From Arthrobacter sp. 18067 (GTDB lineage: Bacteria; Actinomycetota; Actinomycetes; Actinomycetales; Micrococcaceae), in the NCBI RefSeq assembly GCF_902706295.1, contig NZ_CACSJJ010000006.1:124001-188000 (forward strand): a stretch of 64,000 bases of DNA, in the 5' to 3' direction. Positions 55,401-63,766 of the stretch are shown piece by piece. A program made the translations under genes and the position numbers. Under the pieces are notes generated by a model that saw only the letters and a program-made list of their open reading frames with translations, was not told where the DNA came from and made no database searches. Every line of letters begins with the position of its first letter. The stretch's first letter is position 1.

Positions 55401-56035
55401 GACTCAAGAAGGCTGAGCGGGAGCTGGCTGCACTGGGCAAAGTGAACCCGCTCGCCCTGGAGGAATTTGCCGCCCTGGAAGAACGTCACCAGTTCCTCAG
55501 CTCGCAGCTCGAAGACCTCAAGTCCAGCCGCAAGGACCTGCTGGACATCATCAGAGAGGTGGACGCGAGGGTCCAACAGGTCTTTACCGAGGCCTTCGCC
55601 GATACATCGGCCCAGTTCGACCACGTCTTTGCCCGTCTCTTCCCCGGCGGCGAGGGCAAGCTGGTGCTCACGGACCCTGATGACATGCTGACTACAGGAA
55701 TCGAAGTGGAAGCCCGGCCGGCTGGCAAGAAGATCAAGAGGCTTTCGTTGCTCTCCGGCGGTGAGCGTTCCCTGACGGCAGTGGCCCTGTTGGTGGCGAT
55801 CTTCAAAGCCCGGCCCTCGCCGTTCTACGTCATGGATGAAGTGGAAGCGGCCTTGGACGATACCAACCTGGGGCGCCTCATCACCATCTTTGAGGAACTG
55901 CGGGAGTCCAGCCAGTTGATCGTGATTACCCACCAGAAGCGCACCATGGAAGTGGCTGACGCCCTCTACGGCGTGACGATGAGGGGTGACGGCGTCTCCA
56001 CCGTGATCAGCCAGAGGCTCGGTGCCGGGGCATAG
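52457..56035 (+). CDS. smc: Chromosome segregation protein SMC
   Basis: 1192 aa. TTG start with AGGAG 12-16 nt upstream. Walker A is GPNGSGKSNVVDALAWVMG (near 33), two coiled-coil arms (about 165-505 and 675-1020) flank a hinge (about 515-660, GPLAALVAIEPGFEPAIAAA), and the C-terminal head has signature LLSGGERSLTAVALL and Walker B YVMDEVEAALDD. It forms the ScpA/ScpB-dependent condensin. ftsY follows after 20 nt. Confidence 0.97.
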   Translation: MHLKSLTVRGFKSFASATTFDFEPGVTAVVGPNGSGKSNVVDALAWVMGEQGAKTLRGGKMEDVIFAGTSGRPPLGRAHVSLTIDNADNALPIEYSEVTISRTLFRTGGSEYAINGAPCRLLDIQELLSDSGLGREMHVIVGQGQLDRVLHATPEDRRGFIEEAAGILKHRRRKEKTVRKLEAMQANLARLGDLTAEIRRQLTPLGKQAEIARRAQTVQFDVRDARARLLADDLVQLTTSLEQDVVDEAALKERRQVVEAGLGLGRRRQAALEQQAAEATPKLNAARDHWYQLSAGRERLRSLGSLASERRRLLGSSEATAETGRDPEQLERQAARVREEESALEHDILAKQAALLEATVAKDAAESLAAAEDKRLTAMLRAAADRREGLARLAGQVAAARSKAEAAEAERGRLRESLASGDERRRKAHSEFTALESQVAGVEDGEESLDAEYENANDVLDAVLAEIEELKATEREAVRERDALTARRDALQLGLNRKDGSGSLLGAEGILGPLAALVAIEPGFEPAIAAALGSASDALIVTDAQSAAAAIMSLKDDDAGRAALLLAGSFAGDDQAPADALLPPGSRWASDVVKISDPAAQGALTLLVGTVVVDDIHAAAALVSEQPALKAVTREGDVFTALTITGGSATAPSLLEVQAAVDDAEARLREVTARLERGRFALAGAQSRRAEAQDRADGALERLHESDARLAAVAERLGHLNSVLRSAVGESDRLAASMAKADANIAAAELDLEVAAERLAAAQEAPDEEPSTDQRDELAAQARTARSLETEARLALRTAEEQLGAISNRATSLERAAATERRAREEAARRAQRRRAQAQRASAVASAVEQALRFIDVSVEVAGWERDLAEQTREQLEKELSEVRSGNDALAKELAELTDSVHRDEMARTQQRLRIEALETRSIEELGLSAEQLVADYGPHLPVPVPAGTTTDKWAELRAPVDANGEEIVEGIPFARAEQEKRLKKAERELAALGKVNPLALEEFAALEERHQFLSSQLEDLKSSRKDLLDIIREVDARVQQVFTEAFADTSAQFDHVFARLFPGGEGKLVLTDPDDMLTTGIEVEARPAGKKIKRLSLLSGGERSLTAVALLVAIFKARPSPFYVMDEVEAALDDTNLGRLITIFEELRESSQLIVITHQKRTMEVADALYGVTMRGDGVSTVISQRLGAGA

Positions 56036-56055
56036 CTTTATGAGAAGGTAGGGGA

Positions 56056-57261
56056 GTGAACGATTTCCTACCCATAATTCTGTCCATTCTCGCTGCGCTC
56101 GTGGTGGTCGGCGGACTCGTGCCGGTGCTGCTGAAGGCCCGGAAGTCCGGGGCAAAGTACCCCGGAACGCGGGATGCGAACGATCCCCTGCAGTCGTCGG
56201 CAGCAAGCGGCGGAACCCTGGTGGAGGACCGCCCGGACTCGGTGAAGGCGCCGGCGCCGACGTTTGACGGAACCGTCGAAGGCACTGATGTACCTGATGA
56301 CGTCGCAGGGCTCGAAACAATCGCCATTGACACGCCGGCCCCGGTGGAGGGTCGCCTGACCCGCCTGCGCGCCCGCCTGGTTAAGTCCAACAGCATCCTG
56401 GGCAAGGGTCTGCTGGCATTGTTGTCGGGCGACAAGATCGACGAAAACGTGTGGGACGAGGTTGAAGAAACCCTCCTGCTGGCTGACCTTGGCACCGAAC
56501 CAACCATGCAGTTGGTCGAGGCCTTGCGGGAGCGTGTCAAGGTGCTCGGCACCCGGAGTCCCGAGGACGTCAAGGCCATGCTCCGCGAAGAACTCATCAA
56601 GCTGGTGGATCCCGATATGGATCGCTCCTTGAATGTCGAACGGAAGGGTGACCGGCCCGCCGTCGTGCTTGTTGTCGGTGTCAACGGCGTCGGCAAGACC
56701 ACTACCGTCGGCAAGCTTGCCCGCGTCCTGGTGGCCGAAGACAAGGACGTGCTTCTGGGCGCAGCCGACACCTTCCGCGCCGCGGCCGCCGAGCAGCTGG
56801 CCACGTGGGGACAACGCGTTGGAGTGCCCACCGTGAAGTCGGATATCGACGGCGCAGATCCCGCCTCGGTTGCCTACGAAGCCGTGAAGGCCGGCATCGA
56901 CCAGGAAGTCGATGTGGTCATGGTGGACACTGCAGGGCGCCTGCAGAACAAGACCGGCCTGATGGACGAGCTCGGCAAGGTCAAGCGCGTCATCGAGAAA
57001 CTGGCTGAAGTGGACGAGGTCCTGCTCGTCCTGGACGCCACCACAGGGCAGAACGGCCTCAACCAGGCCCGCGTGTTCGCCGAGGTGGTCAACATCACGG
57101 GCATCGTGCTGACCAAGCTTGATGGCACAGCCAAGGGCGGCATCGTTGTCGCCATCCAGAAGTCCTTGGGTGTCCCCGTCAAGCTGATCGGCCTGGGCGA
57201 AGGCCCGGATGACCTCGCGCCGTTCGACGCCGAAGCCTTTGTGGACGCGCTGCTCAACTAG
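56056..57261 (+). CDS. ftsY: Signal recognition particle receptor FtsY
   Basis: 401 aa. GTG start with AAGGTAGGGGA upstream. It has a real N-terminal membrane segment (FLPIILSILAALVVVGGLVP), seen in actinobacterial FtsY, then a short linker and the NG domain. GTPase motifs: GVNGVGKTTTVGKLA, DTFRAAAAEQL, DTAGRLQN and TKLDGTAKGG. It docks SRP-ribosome complexes at the membrane with Ffh, also in this window. Confidence 0.97.
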   Translation: MNDFLPIILSILAALVVVGGLVPVLLKARKSGAKYPGTRDANDPLQSSAASGGTLVEDRPDSVKAPAPTFDGTVEGTDVPDDVAGLETIAIDTPAPVEGRLTRLRARLVKSNSILGKGLLALLSGDKIDENVWDEVEETLLLADLGTEPTMQLVEALRERVKVLGTRSPEDVKAMLREELIKLVDPDMDRSLNVERKGDRPAVVLVVGVNGVGKTTTVGKLARVLVAEDKDVLLGAADTFRAAAAEQLATWGQRVGVPTVKSDIDGADPASVAYEAVKAGIDQEVDVVMVDTAGRLQNKTGLMDELGKVKRVIEKLAEVDEVLLVLDATTGQNGLNQARVFAEVVNITGIVLTKLDGTAKGGIVVAIQKSLGVPVKLIGLGEGPDDLAPFDAEAFVDALLN

Positions 57262-57271
57262 CGTTGCCTGG

Positions 57272-57332
57272 CTGACTGGCATTCGTGGTTGTCCTGAGTC
57301 CCCGGAACAACCACGAATGCCGGTCAGTTTTT
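57272..57332 (+). terminator. Strong intrinsic terminator after ftsY
   Basis: 57272-57292 pairs with 57307-57327 over 21 bp with one G-T wobble; a 14-nt loop and TTTTT follow. The right arm covers the stop codon of the convergent MFS gene (57324-57326). Confidence 0.93.
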
Positions 57333-58544
57333 GGGTTTAAGGGGCTCTCTTGCCAGCAGCCAGCCTGCTGCCGTGAGGAGGAGCACGCCGCCTGTGATGT
57401 CGAACGCCCAGCCATAGCCGAGGCGGTCGGCAAGCAGGCCTGCCACGACCGGGCCAATGATGGCCCCGGTGTCCGCGGCCATTTGGAAGACCGCCAACAC
57501 CTTGCCGCCGGAGCGTCCCCGGCCAATGACATCGGCGACGGCGGCTTGCTGCGCCGGACCCAACAAACCTGAGCCGAATCCTGCCACTGCCGAAGCAATG
57601 AGGAATGCCGGCAAATCCGTGGTCAACCCAATGACGCCTGTGGCCAGGCCGGTGATGACCAGGCCAGGGATGAGCAGGGGCTTGCGACCCCAGGCATCAG
57701 CCAATCGCCCGGAGAAGGTCAGGGCGGTGGCGTTGCCCACGGCAAAGATGGCCAATGCCCACGCAGCCGTCTCCGGCTTCGACTGCAGGACAGCCACTGC
57801 GAACAGCGGGATCGTGGCCATACGGACGCCGAACGTCACCCAGCCGTTGCCGAAACTCGAGAACACTGCGGCCCGGTATGCGGAGTCGGCCAGTGCTTCC
57901 TTCAAGGTCATGGCCGGCGCCGTCGCAGCATCTTCCGCCGCATTGCCCTCGCCGCTCAGCATGGTCCGGACCACCAAGGCTGCCACCAGCAGGGCACCGG
58001 CGTAGGCAAGGAAAGGCACGCGGAGGCCGAAGCCTGCCAGCAAACCTCCTACTACAGGTCCCAGCACGCTCCCGATAAGGAAAGCAGAAGCGTAGGCCCC
58101 GGAGACCCGCCCGCGCCGCTCCGGCGGAGCCAACCGGATGAGCAAGCCCATGGCAGCAACCGTAAACATAACGGAGCCGGCGCCACCAAGGCCGCGGAAG
58201 ATCAGCAGTTGCCAGTAGTCCTGGGCGAAGGCGCATGCCGCAGTGGACACGGCCACGATCAGCAAGCCTGAAACGTAGACATTCCGCTCGCCGAACCGTC
58301 CGATCAAGGCGCCTCCCGCCGGGGCAAAAACGAGCCTCATGAAGGCGAAGATGCTGACGATCACGGCGGCGGCGGTAGCGCCGACGTCGAACGTCGTGGC
58401 GAATTGCGGAAGAACCGGCGCCACCAGGCCAAAGCCCAGCGCGATCAGGAACGCCGCAGCCAACATCACCTTGATGTCGCGGGGCAAGGGTGTTTTCTCC
58501 TGCCGGACCCTTGGAGCTTTGACGGATCTGGGCGACTGGGTCAT
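57324..58544 (-). CDS. MFS transporter (drug-efflux type)
   Basis: 406 aa from ATG 58544, which has GAAGGA 10-15 nt upstream; the longer frame would need TTG 58562. About 12 membrane segments. The motif A equivalent is GGALIGRFGERNVYVSG and the C-terminal half repeats it at GRLADAWGRKPLLIPG, both typical of the DHA1 12-TM group. Likely drug or metabolite efflux; substrate not predictable. It is inserted between ftsY and amtB. Confidence 0.92.
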   Translation of the reverse strand: MTQSPRSVKAPRVRQEKTPLPRDIKVMLAAAFLIALGFGLVAPVLPQFATTFDVGATAAAVIVSIFAFMRLVFAPAGGALIGRFGERNVYVSGLLIVAVSTAACAFAQDYWQLLIFRGLGGAGSVMFTVAAMGLLIRLAPPERRGRVSGAYASAFLIGSVLGPVVGGLLAGFGLRVPFLAYAGALLVAALVVRTMLSGEGNAAEDAATAPAMTLKEALADSAYRAAVFSSFGNGWVTFGVRMATIPLFAVAVLQSKPETAAWALAIFAVGNATALTFSGRLADAWGRKPLLIPGLVITGLATGVIGLTTDLPAFLIASAVAGFGSGLLGPAQQAAVADVIGRGRSGGKVLAVFQMAADTGAIIGPVVAGLLADRLGYGWAFDITGGVLLLTAAGWLLAREPLKPKN

Positions 58545-58630
58545 ACGGGAGTGGTCCTTCAAGGTGGTTCGGGGCTCATCTGGTCAAAAGGTGCGTATTT
58601 TCGGTGAAGTCTGACGCCTGAAACATATCC

Positions 58631-58693
58631 GTAACACCGAAGATATGCACCATTTACGTTGGGGAGGTTGTTGTAACCGGCGCGCAATATAAA
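58631..58693 (+). promoter_or_regulatory. amtB upstream region with possible GlnR-type sites
   Basis: TATAAA (58688-58693) with AGGTTG 17 bp upstream (58665-58670) is a possible promoter. GTAAC at 58631 and 58674 starts two runs with 6-nt gaps that loosely fit the GTnAC-N6-GAAAC form of GlnR boxes, with poor second halves. The leader to the ATG is about 100 nt. Confidence 0.3.
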
Positions 58694-58796
58694 ACCCGCG
58701 CAGGTGAAACACGGCGGCACAAAACTCTTAAGCAGGACGCAAACGGCGTCAGGACAGCGGTTGAACCGCAGATCTAGCAAGAGAGGAACGTGCACC

Positions 58797-60125
58797 ATGG
58801 AACTTACCGCAGGTCACGTATGGGTCATGGTGGCAGCCGCGCTTGTGCTGTTCATGACACCCGGTCTGGCATTCTTCTACGGCGGCATGACACGCGCCAA
58901 GGCAGCCCTGAACATGATGATGATGAGCTTCATCTCCATCGGCATCGTCGGCGTTGTCTGGGTGCTGTGGGGCGCGTCAATGAGCTCCGGCGAAGGCTTC
59001 ATGGAAATCGTGGGCAACCCGTTCGCCACCTTCGGCCTCGAAGGCATCGATACCCCGGACGGCTTGATCAAGGTTGGTTATGCGGCCACCTTCGCCATCA
59101 TCACCGTTGCACTTATCAGTGGCGCAATCGCCGACCGAGCCAAGTTTGGCGCCTGGACCATCTTCGTTCCGGTCTGGGTCACCCTGGTTTATTGCCCACT
59201 GGCCTACATGGTCTGGGGCGGCGGCCTGTTCGGTCCTGAAGGCGCAATCGGCAAGGCCCTCGGCCCGGCCATCGACTTCGCCGGTGGCACCGTGGTGCAC
59301 ATCAACGCCGGTGTGGCGGCACTCGTCCTGGTTCTCATCATCGGCAACCGCCGCGGCTTCGGCAAGGACCCGAACCACCGCCCGCACAACATCCCGTTCG
59401 TCATGCTCGGCGCAGCAATCCTGTGGTTCGGCTGGTTCGGCTTCAACGGTGGTGCAGCAACCACCGCCGAACAGGGCGGCCTGATCTGGATCAACACCCT
59501 CGCAGCTCCCGCAGCGGCGATGATCGGCTGGCTCATCACTGAACGCATCCGTGACGGACACCCGACGTCGCTCGGCGCAGCATCCGGTGTGGTTGCCGGC
59601 CTTGTAGCCATCACCCCCGCTTGTGCCAACGTCAGCCCGATCGGCGCACTGGGGCTCGGTGTAGTTGCAGGTGTGGCCTCGGCCCTGGCAGTCGGCCTCA
59701 AATTCCGCTGGGGCTTCGATGACTCCCTGGACGTTGTAGGCGTCCACCTGGTTTCCGGCATCATCGGCACCGTGGCACTGGGCTTCATCGCCCTTCCCGC
59801 CGACGGCGTGGGCGGCGGCCTCTTCTACGGCGGCGGCATGACCCAGATGTGGGCCCAGCTCGCAGCAGCCGGCATCGCCATCGCCTTCTCGGCCATCATG
59901 ACGGCCATCATCGCCTTCGCCATCCACAAGACCATGGGCTTCCGGGTCTCCACGGAGCAGGAGAACGTTGGCGTTGACCTCAGCCTCCATGCTGAGACGG
60001 CTTACGAGTTCGGTGTCAACGGCCACGGCGGCAGCTTCCAGCCGCTGCACGAGGCCATGACTGGAAAGTCGGAGACCGCAGCAGCCAAGAGTCCCGCAGA
60101 AGGCAAGGAGAGTGTCCAGGCATGA
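58797..60125 (+). CDS. amtB: Ammonium transporter
   Basis: 442 aa from ATG 58797, GAGG upstream. Eleven membrane segments. The signal-like start leads into GGMTRAKAALNMMMMSF. The twin pore histidines are in GTVVHINAGVAAL and VVGVHLVSGIIGTVALG. It conducts ammonia from external ammonium and is gated by GlnK. The stop overlaps the glnK ATG, and the two are co-expressed. Confidence 0.97.
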   Translation: MELTAGHVWVMVAAALVLFMTPGLAFFYGGMTRAKAALNMMMMSFISIGIVGVVWVLWGASMSSGEGFMEIVGNPFATFGLEGIDTPDGLIKVGYAATFAIITVALISGAIADRAKFGAWTIFVPVWVTLVYCPLAYMVWGGGLFGPEGAIGKALGPAIDFAGGTVVHINAGVAALVLVLIIGNRRGFGKDPNHRPHNIPFVMLGAAILWFGWFGFNGGAATTAEQGGLIWINTLAAPAAAMIGWLITERIRDGHPTSLGAASGVVAGLVAITPACANVSPIGALGLGVVAGVASALAVGLKFRWGFDDSLDVVGVHLVSGIIGTVALGFIALPADGVGGGLFYGGGMTQMWAQLAAAGIAIAFSAIMTAIIAFAIHKTMGFRVSTEQENVGVDLSLHAETAYEFGVNGHGGSFQPLHEAMTGKSETAAAKSPAEGKESVQA

Positions 60126-60460
60126 AGCTCATCACAGCGATCGTCCGTCCCGAAAAGCTTGAAGCAGTCCGGGAAGGCCTCGAAGCATACGGGGTCCAAG
60201 GCCTGACGGTCAGCGCGGCGAGCGGCTACGGCCGCCAGCGCGGATACACCGAGGTGTATCGCGGAGCAGAGTACAACGTGGATCTGCTGCCTAAGATCCG
60301 CATCGAGGTTCTCGCCACGGATGAGCAGGCAGACGACATCCTGGATGTCCTCATCGCCAGCTCCAACACCGGCCGCGCCGGTGACGGCAAAGTGTGGACC
60401 GTGGATGTCTACGAAGCAGTCCGGGTCAGGACCGGGGAGCGCGGCGCAGCCGCAATCTAA
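60122..60460 (+). CDS. glnK: Nitrogen regulatory protein PII
   Basis: 112 aa. The T-loop GYGRQRGYTEVYRGAEYNVDLLPK includes the tyrosine that is adenylylated in actinobacterial PII. The C-terminal BG signature is VLIASSNTGRAGDGKVWTV. It senses 2-oxoglutarate and ATP/ADP and blocks AmtB. In many actinobacteria glnD follows; here a terminator and a minus-strand gene follow instead. Confidence 0.97.
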   Translation: MKLITAIVRPEKLEAVREGLEAYGVQGLTVSAASGYGRQRGYTEVYRGAEYNVDLLPKIRIEVLATDEQADDILDVLIASSNTGRAGDGKVWTVDVYEAVRVRTGERGAAAI

Positions 60461-60474
60461 GCTCCTGACACAGC

Positions 60475-60514
60475 ACAGCGGGCCGGGTACCAGTCAAGGT
60501 ACCCGGCCCGCTGT
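60475..60514 (+). terminator. Hairpin terminator after glnK
   Basis: ACAGCGGGCCGGGTACC (60475-60491) pairs perfectly over 17 bp with 60498-60514, loop of 6 nt, then TGCGTC. There is no U tract. It lies between convergent genes and may serve both. Confidence 0.85.
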
Positions 60515-60564
60515 TGCGTCGCCCCTGTGCTCAGTCACCAGCCGTCGCTGGTCAACAACTGTCT

Positions 60565-61965
60565 TTAGTCCACGACGGCGGTGGGCCAGTCCGCCGGCCC
60601 CTCGCTCCCGGCGTCGTACTCGTCCAGCGGGACGTCGCCGCTTTCCCAGGCGCGGAGGACCGGCTCGACGATCCTCCAGCAATCCTCGGCGGTGTCGCCG
60701 CGAACGGACAGGAGGGGGTCGCCGGTGAGGATGCCTTCCAGGACTTCTCCGTAAGGCAGCATTCCGGGTGCGTTGAGCTCGGCCACCAGGCTGGCCCGGT
60801 CCAGCGTGAAAATGTCGCCGGGGCCGTTTACATCGACGTCGAGCTGCAGCAGGTCCGGACCAAAGCCGATCCGTAATTGGTTGGGAGAGTCCACGCCCGA
60901 GAAGCCCTTGGGCAGGTGGGGGACAGGGCGGAAGGTGATAACCGCCTCCTTGCGCCTGCGTCCCATGGCTTTGCCGGAACGAAGGATGAAGGGGACGCCC
61001 TTCCAACGCCAGTTGTCGATGTCCACGCGCACTTCTGCGAGGGTTTCGGTATTACGTGACGGGTCCACGCCTTCCTCGGCGGCGTAGTCCGGTACGGTCC
61101 TTTCGCCGAGTGTTCCCGCTGTGTAACGGGCGCGACGCGTGGAATCGCCGTACGGGGCTTTGATGCTGCTTGCTCGCAACACGGTTGCCACAGCGTCACG
61201 AAGGTCCCGTTCCTCGATGGTGGCGGGAGCATCAATGGCCAGGAACGCCATGATGTGGAGGAGGTGGCTCTGGATCATGTCCCGCAGCGCACCGGCTGTG
61301 TCGTAGTAGCGGGCCCTGCCCTCAAGGGCGAGGTCCTCGTCGAAAATGACCTCCACCTTCTCGATGTGTTCGCGGTTCCACACCGGCTCCAGGAACCTGT
61401 TGGCGAAGCGAAGGCCCAGGATGTTAAGCACCGTTGCCTTGCCCAGGAAGTGGTCCACACGGTGGATGTGGTCCTCGGGGACCAATGCGGCCAAGGTCCT
61501 GTTCAGCTCGTGGGCGGATTCGGTGCCCGACCCGAAGGGCTTCTCCATGACCAGCCGCGTCCCGGCGGGCAGTTGTTCGGGATGAAGTACTTCGCAGGCT
61601 TTCTGGCTGACATGTGGTGGCAAAGCGAAGTAGATGGCGATCGGCCCCTGAAGCCGTGCCAGCAGCTCGGACAAAGGTCCGTCGGCCGTGACATCCACCT
61701 GCTGGTATTCGGTGCCTTCGGCAACGGCGGCCAAGGCGGCGCGCCCGGCGGTGTCGGTTGATTTCGATGCAGCCTCAAAGGCGCCGTTGACCCTTTGCTT
61801 CCATTGCTCGGGAGACCAGGGATCGGATCCCGCGCCCACCAATCGGAGCCCTGGAGCCCGCCCTGAAGCCAAGAGTCCGGCCAGTCCCGGGAGGAGCAGC
61901 CTGCCGGTGAGGTCCCCGGACGCGCCGAGGATGAGCAAGGTTTTTACGGTTGTTTTGCTGGTCAC
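60565..61965 (-). CDS. zwf: Glucose-6-phosphate dehydrogenase homologue
   Basis: 466 aa from GTG 61965; the open frame runs on into antisense of ffh but without family sequence. The cofactor site is ILGASGDLTGRLLLPGLA, the substrate site RVDHFLGKATVLNI (canonical RIDHYLGKE), and GALRDMIQSHLLHIM carries the second conserved histidine. It is shorter than many Zwf and may be a paralogue. CATGCT lies 6 nt before the GTG. It would make NADPH by oxidising glucose 6-phosphate. Confidence 0.87.
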   Translation of the reverse strand: MTSKTTVKTLLILGASGDLTGRLLLPGLAGLLASGRAPGLRLVGAGSDPWSPEQWKQRVNGAFEAASKSTDTAGRAALAAVAEGTEYQQVDVTADGPLSELLARLQGPIAIYFALPPHVSQKACEVLHPEQLPAGTRLVMEKPFGSGTESAHELNRTLAALVPEDHIHRVDHFLGKATVLNILGLRFANRFLEPVWNREHIEKVEVIFDEDLALEGRARYYDTAGALRDMIQSHLLHIMAFLAIDAPATIEERDLRDAVATVLRASSIKAPYGDSTRRARYTAGTLGERTVPDYAAEEGVDPSRNTETLAEVRVDIDNWRWKGVPFILRSGKAMGRRRKEAVITFRPVPHLPKGFSGVDSPNQLRIGFGPDLLQLDVDVNGPGDIFTLDRASLVAELNAPGMLPYGEVLEGILTGDPLLSVRGDTAEDCWRIVEPVLRAWESGDVPLDEYDAGSEGPADWPTAVVD

Positions 61966-62024
61966 TGTGCCAGCATGCCATCTTGCAGGTGCGACTTGGT
62001 ACCCTAGATAGTCGAGTCCCGTAG

Positions 62025-62052
62025 TTGAGTCGTATTTGCCCGGGGCAAGAAT
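62025..62052 (+). promoter_or_regulatory. Possible ffh promoter
   Basis: TTGAGT (62025-62030) and AAGAAT (62047-62052) are 16 bp apart. A second possible pair is TTGCAG (61983) and TAGATA (62005), also 16 bp apart. Confidence 0.4.
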
Positions 62053-62116
62053 CGTCAAGACTCTGGTGTGCCGCATTGGCCGCCATTCGTAGACCATCGA
62101 AAGAAGTGCACGGCGC

Positions 62117-63697
62117 GTGTTCAATTCACTCTCTGACCGGTTGACAGCAACCTTCAAGAACCTCCGTGGCAAGGGCCGCCTCACCGAGGCTGACGTCGAT
62201 GCCACTGTCCGGGAGATTCGCCGCGCCCTGCTGGACGCGGATGTTGCCGTGTCCGTGGTCCGCGAGTTCACCGGCCGTGTCCGCGAACGCGCCTTGGGCG
62301 CTGAGGTCTCGGGAGCGTTGAACCCGAGCCAGCAGATCGTGAAGATCGTCAACGAGGAACTCAAGGAGATCCTCGGCGGCGAGACCCGCCGTATCCGCTT
62401 GGCAAAGACCGGCCCCACCATCATCATGCTCGCCGGCCTCCAAGGTGCCGGCAAGACCACCCTCGCCGGGAAGCTGTCCAAATGGCTCAAGGCGCAGGGC
62501 CACAGCCCCCTGTTGGTAGCTTGCGACCTCCAGCGCCCCAACGCTGTCACGCAGCTCCAGGTTGTTGGCCAGCGCGCCGGTGTTCCGGTCTTCGCTCCGC
62601 ACCCCGGTGCAACCTCCGAACTTGAGCATCCCGCCGGTGATCCTGTGGCAGTTGCCAAGGCCGGCGTCGAGGAAGCCCGCCAGAAGCTGCACGACGTCGT
62701 CATCGTCGATACCGCCGGCCGTCTCGGCGTCGACGCCGAGATGATGGACCAGGCCCGACGCATCCGTCAGGCGATCATCCCCAACGAAGTCCTCTTCGTG
62801 ATCGACTCCATGATCGGCCAGGATGCCGTCAACACGGCGATGGCCTTCGACGAAGGCGTCAATTTCACGGGCATCGTGCTGTCCAAGCTCGACGGCGATG
62901 CCCGCGGCGGTGCCGCGCTGTCGGTTGCGTCCGTTACCGGTAAGCCGGTCATGTTCGCGTCCACCGGTGAAGGCCTGGACGACTTTGAGCTCTTCCACCC
63001 GGACCGCATGGCTTCCCGCATCCTGGATATGGGTGACGTCCTCACCCTGATCGAACAGGCTGAAAAGGCGTGGGACAAGGACGAAGCCGCCAGGATGGCG
63101 AAGAAGTTCGCCGACCAGGAAGACTTCACCCTGGACGACTTCCTCGCCCAGATGCAGCAGATCCGCAACATGGGCTCCATGAAGAAGATGCTCATGATGA
63201 TGCCGGGTGCGCAGAACATCCGTCAGCAGCTTGAGAACTTCGACGAAAAAGAGATCGACCGCGTCGAAGCAATCGTCCGCTCCATGACTCCTCACGAGCG
63301 CGTTGCTCCCAAGATCATCAACGGCTCACGCCGGGCCCGTATCGCCAAAGGTTCAGGCGTCCACGTTTCCGAAGTCAACGGACTGCTGGAGCGTTTCGCC
63401 CAGGCCCAGAAGATGATGAAGAAACTGGCTCAGGGCGGCGGCATGCCAGGTATGCCGGGCATGCCCGGACTGGGTGGCCCCGGTGGCGGACGCAAGAACG
63501 GTAAGAACGCTCCCAAGAAGAAGGCCCGTTCCGGCAACCCTGCAAAGGCAGCCCAGGAACTGCGTGATGCCGAGGCCAAACGGGCCAATGCCGCTTCGGC
63601 AGCACCCACGGGCGCAGCTTTCGGACAGGGTGCCGCGGACTTCGACCCGTCGTCGCTGAATCTTCCCAAGGGCTTCGACAAGTTCCTCGGCAAGTAG
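62117..63697 (+). CDS. ffh: Signal recognition particle protein Ffh
   Basis: 526 aa, GTG start. N and G domains: LTATFKNLRGKGRLTEADVD, then LAGLQGAGKTTLAGKLS, DTAGRLGVDAEMMDQ and LSKLDGDARGG. The M domain (about 325-430) has RQQLENFDEKEIDRVEAIVRSM and ends in a GMPGMPGLGGPGGGRK-rich tail that binds signal peptides and 4.5S RNA. Partner of FtsY encoded upstream. Confidence 0.97.
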   Translation: MFNSLSDRLTATFKNLRGKGRLTEADVDATVREIRRALLDADVAVSVVREFTGRVRERALGAEVSGALNPSQQIVKIVNEELKEILGGETRRIRLAKTGPTIIMLAGLQGAGKTTLAGKLSKWLKAQGHSPLLVACDLQRPNAVTQLQVVGQRAGVPVFAPHPGATSELEHPAGDPVAVAKAGVEEARQKLHDVVIVDTAGRLGVDAEMMDQARRIRQAIIPNEVLFVIDSMIGQDAVNTAMAFDEGVNFTGIVLSKLDGDARGGAALSVASVTGKPVMFASTGEGLDDFELFHPDRMASRILDMGDVLTLIEQAEKAWDKDEAARMAKKFADQEDFTLDDFLAQMQQIRNMGSMKKMLMMMPGAQNIRQQLENFDEKEIDRVEAIVRSMTPHERVAPKIINGSRRARIAKGSGVHVSEVNGLLERFAQAQKMMKKLAQGGGMPGMPGMPGLGGPGGGRKNGKNAPKKKARSGNPAKAAQELRDAEAKRANAASAAPTGAAFGQGAADFDPSSLNLPKGFDKFLGK

Positions 63698-63704
63698 ATA
63701 ATGC

Positions 63705-63739
63705 ATCCCAAGGAGCCGGGATTTCCGGCGCCTTGGGAT
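63705..63739 (+). terminator. Hairpin after ffh
   Basis: ATCCCAAGG (63705-63713) and CCTTGGGAT (63731-63739), with GCCGG/CCGGC stacked inside. There is no T tract. Confidence 0.7.
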
Positions 63740-63766
63740 GTCAGAGGCGTGGAATAGGCTGAACCA

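Noticed and set aside
61966..62763. N-terminal extension of the Zwf-like frame through the start of ffh
   Set aside because: Extra residues are antisense of ffh and lack Zwf sequence; similarity begins at the GTG at 61965.
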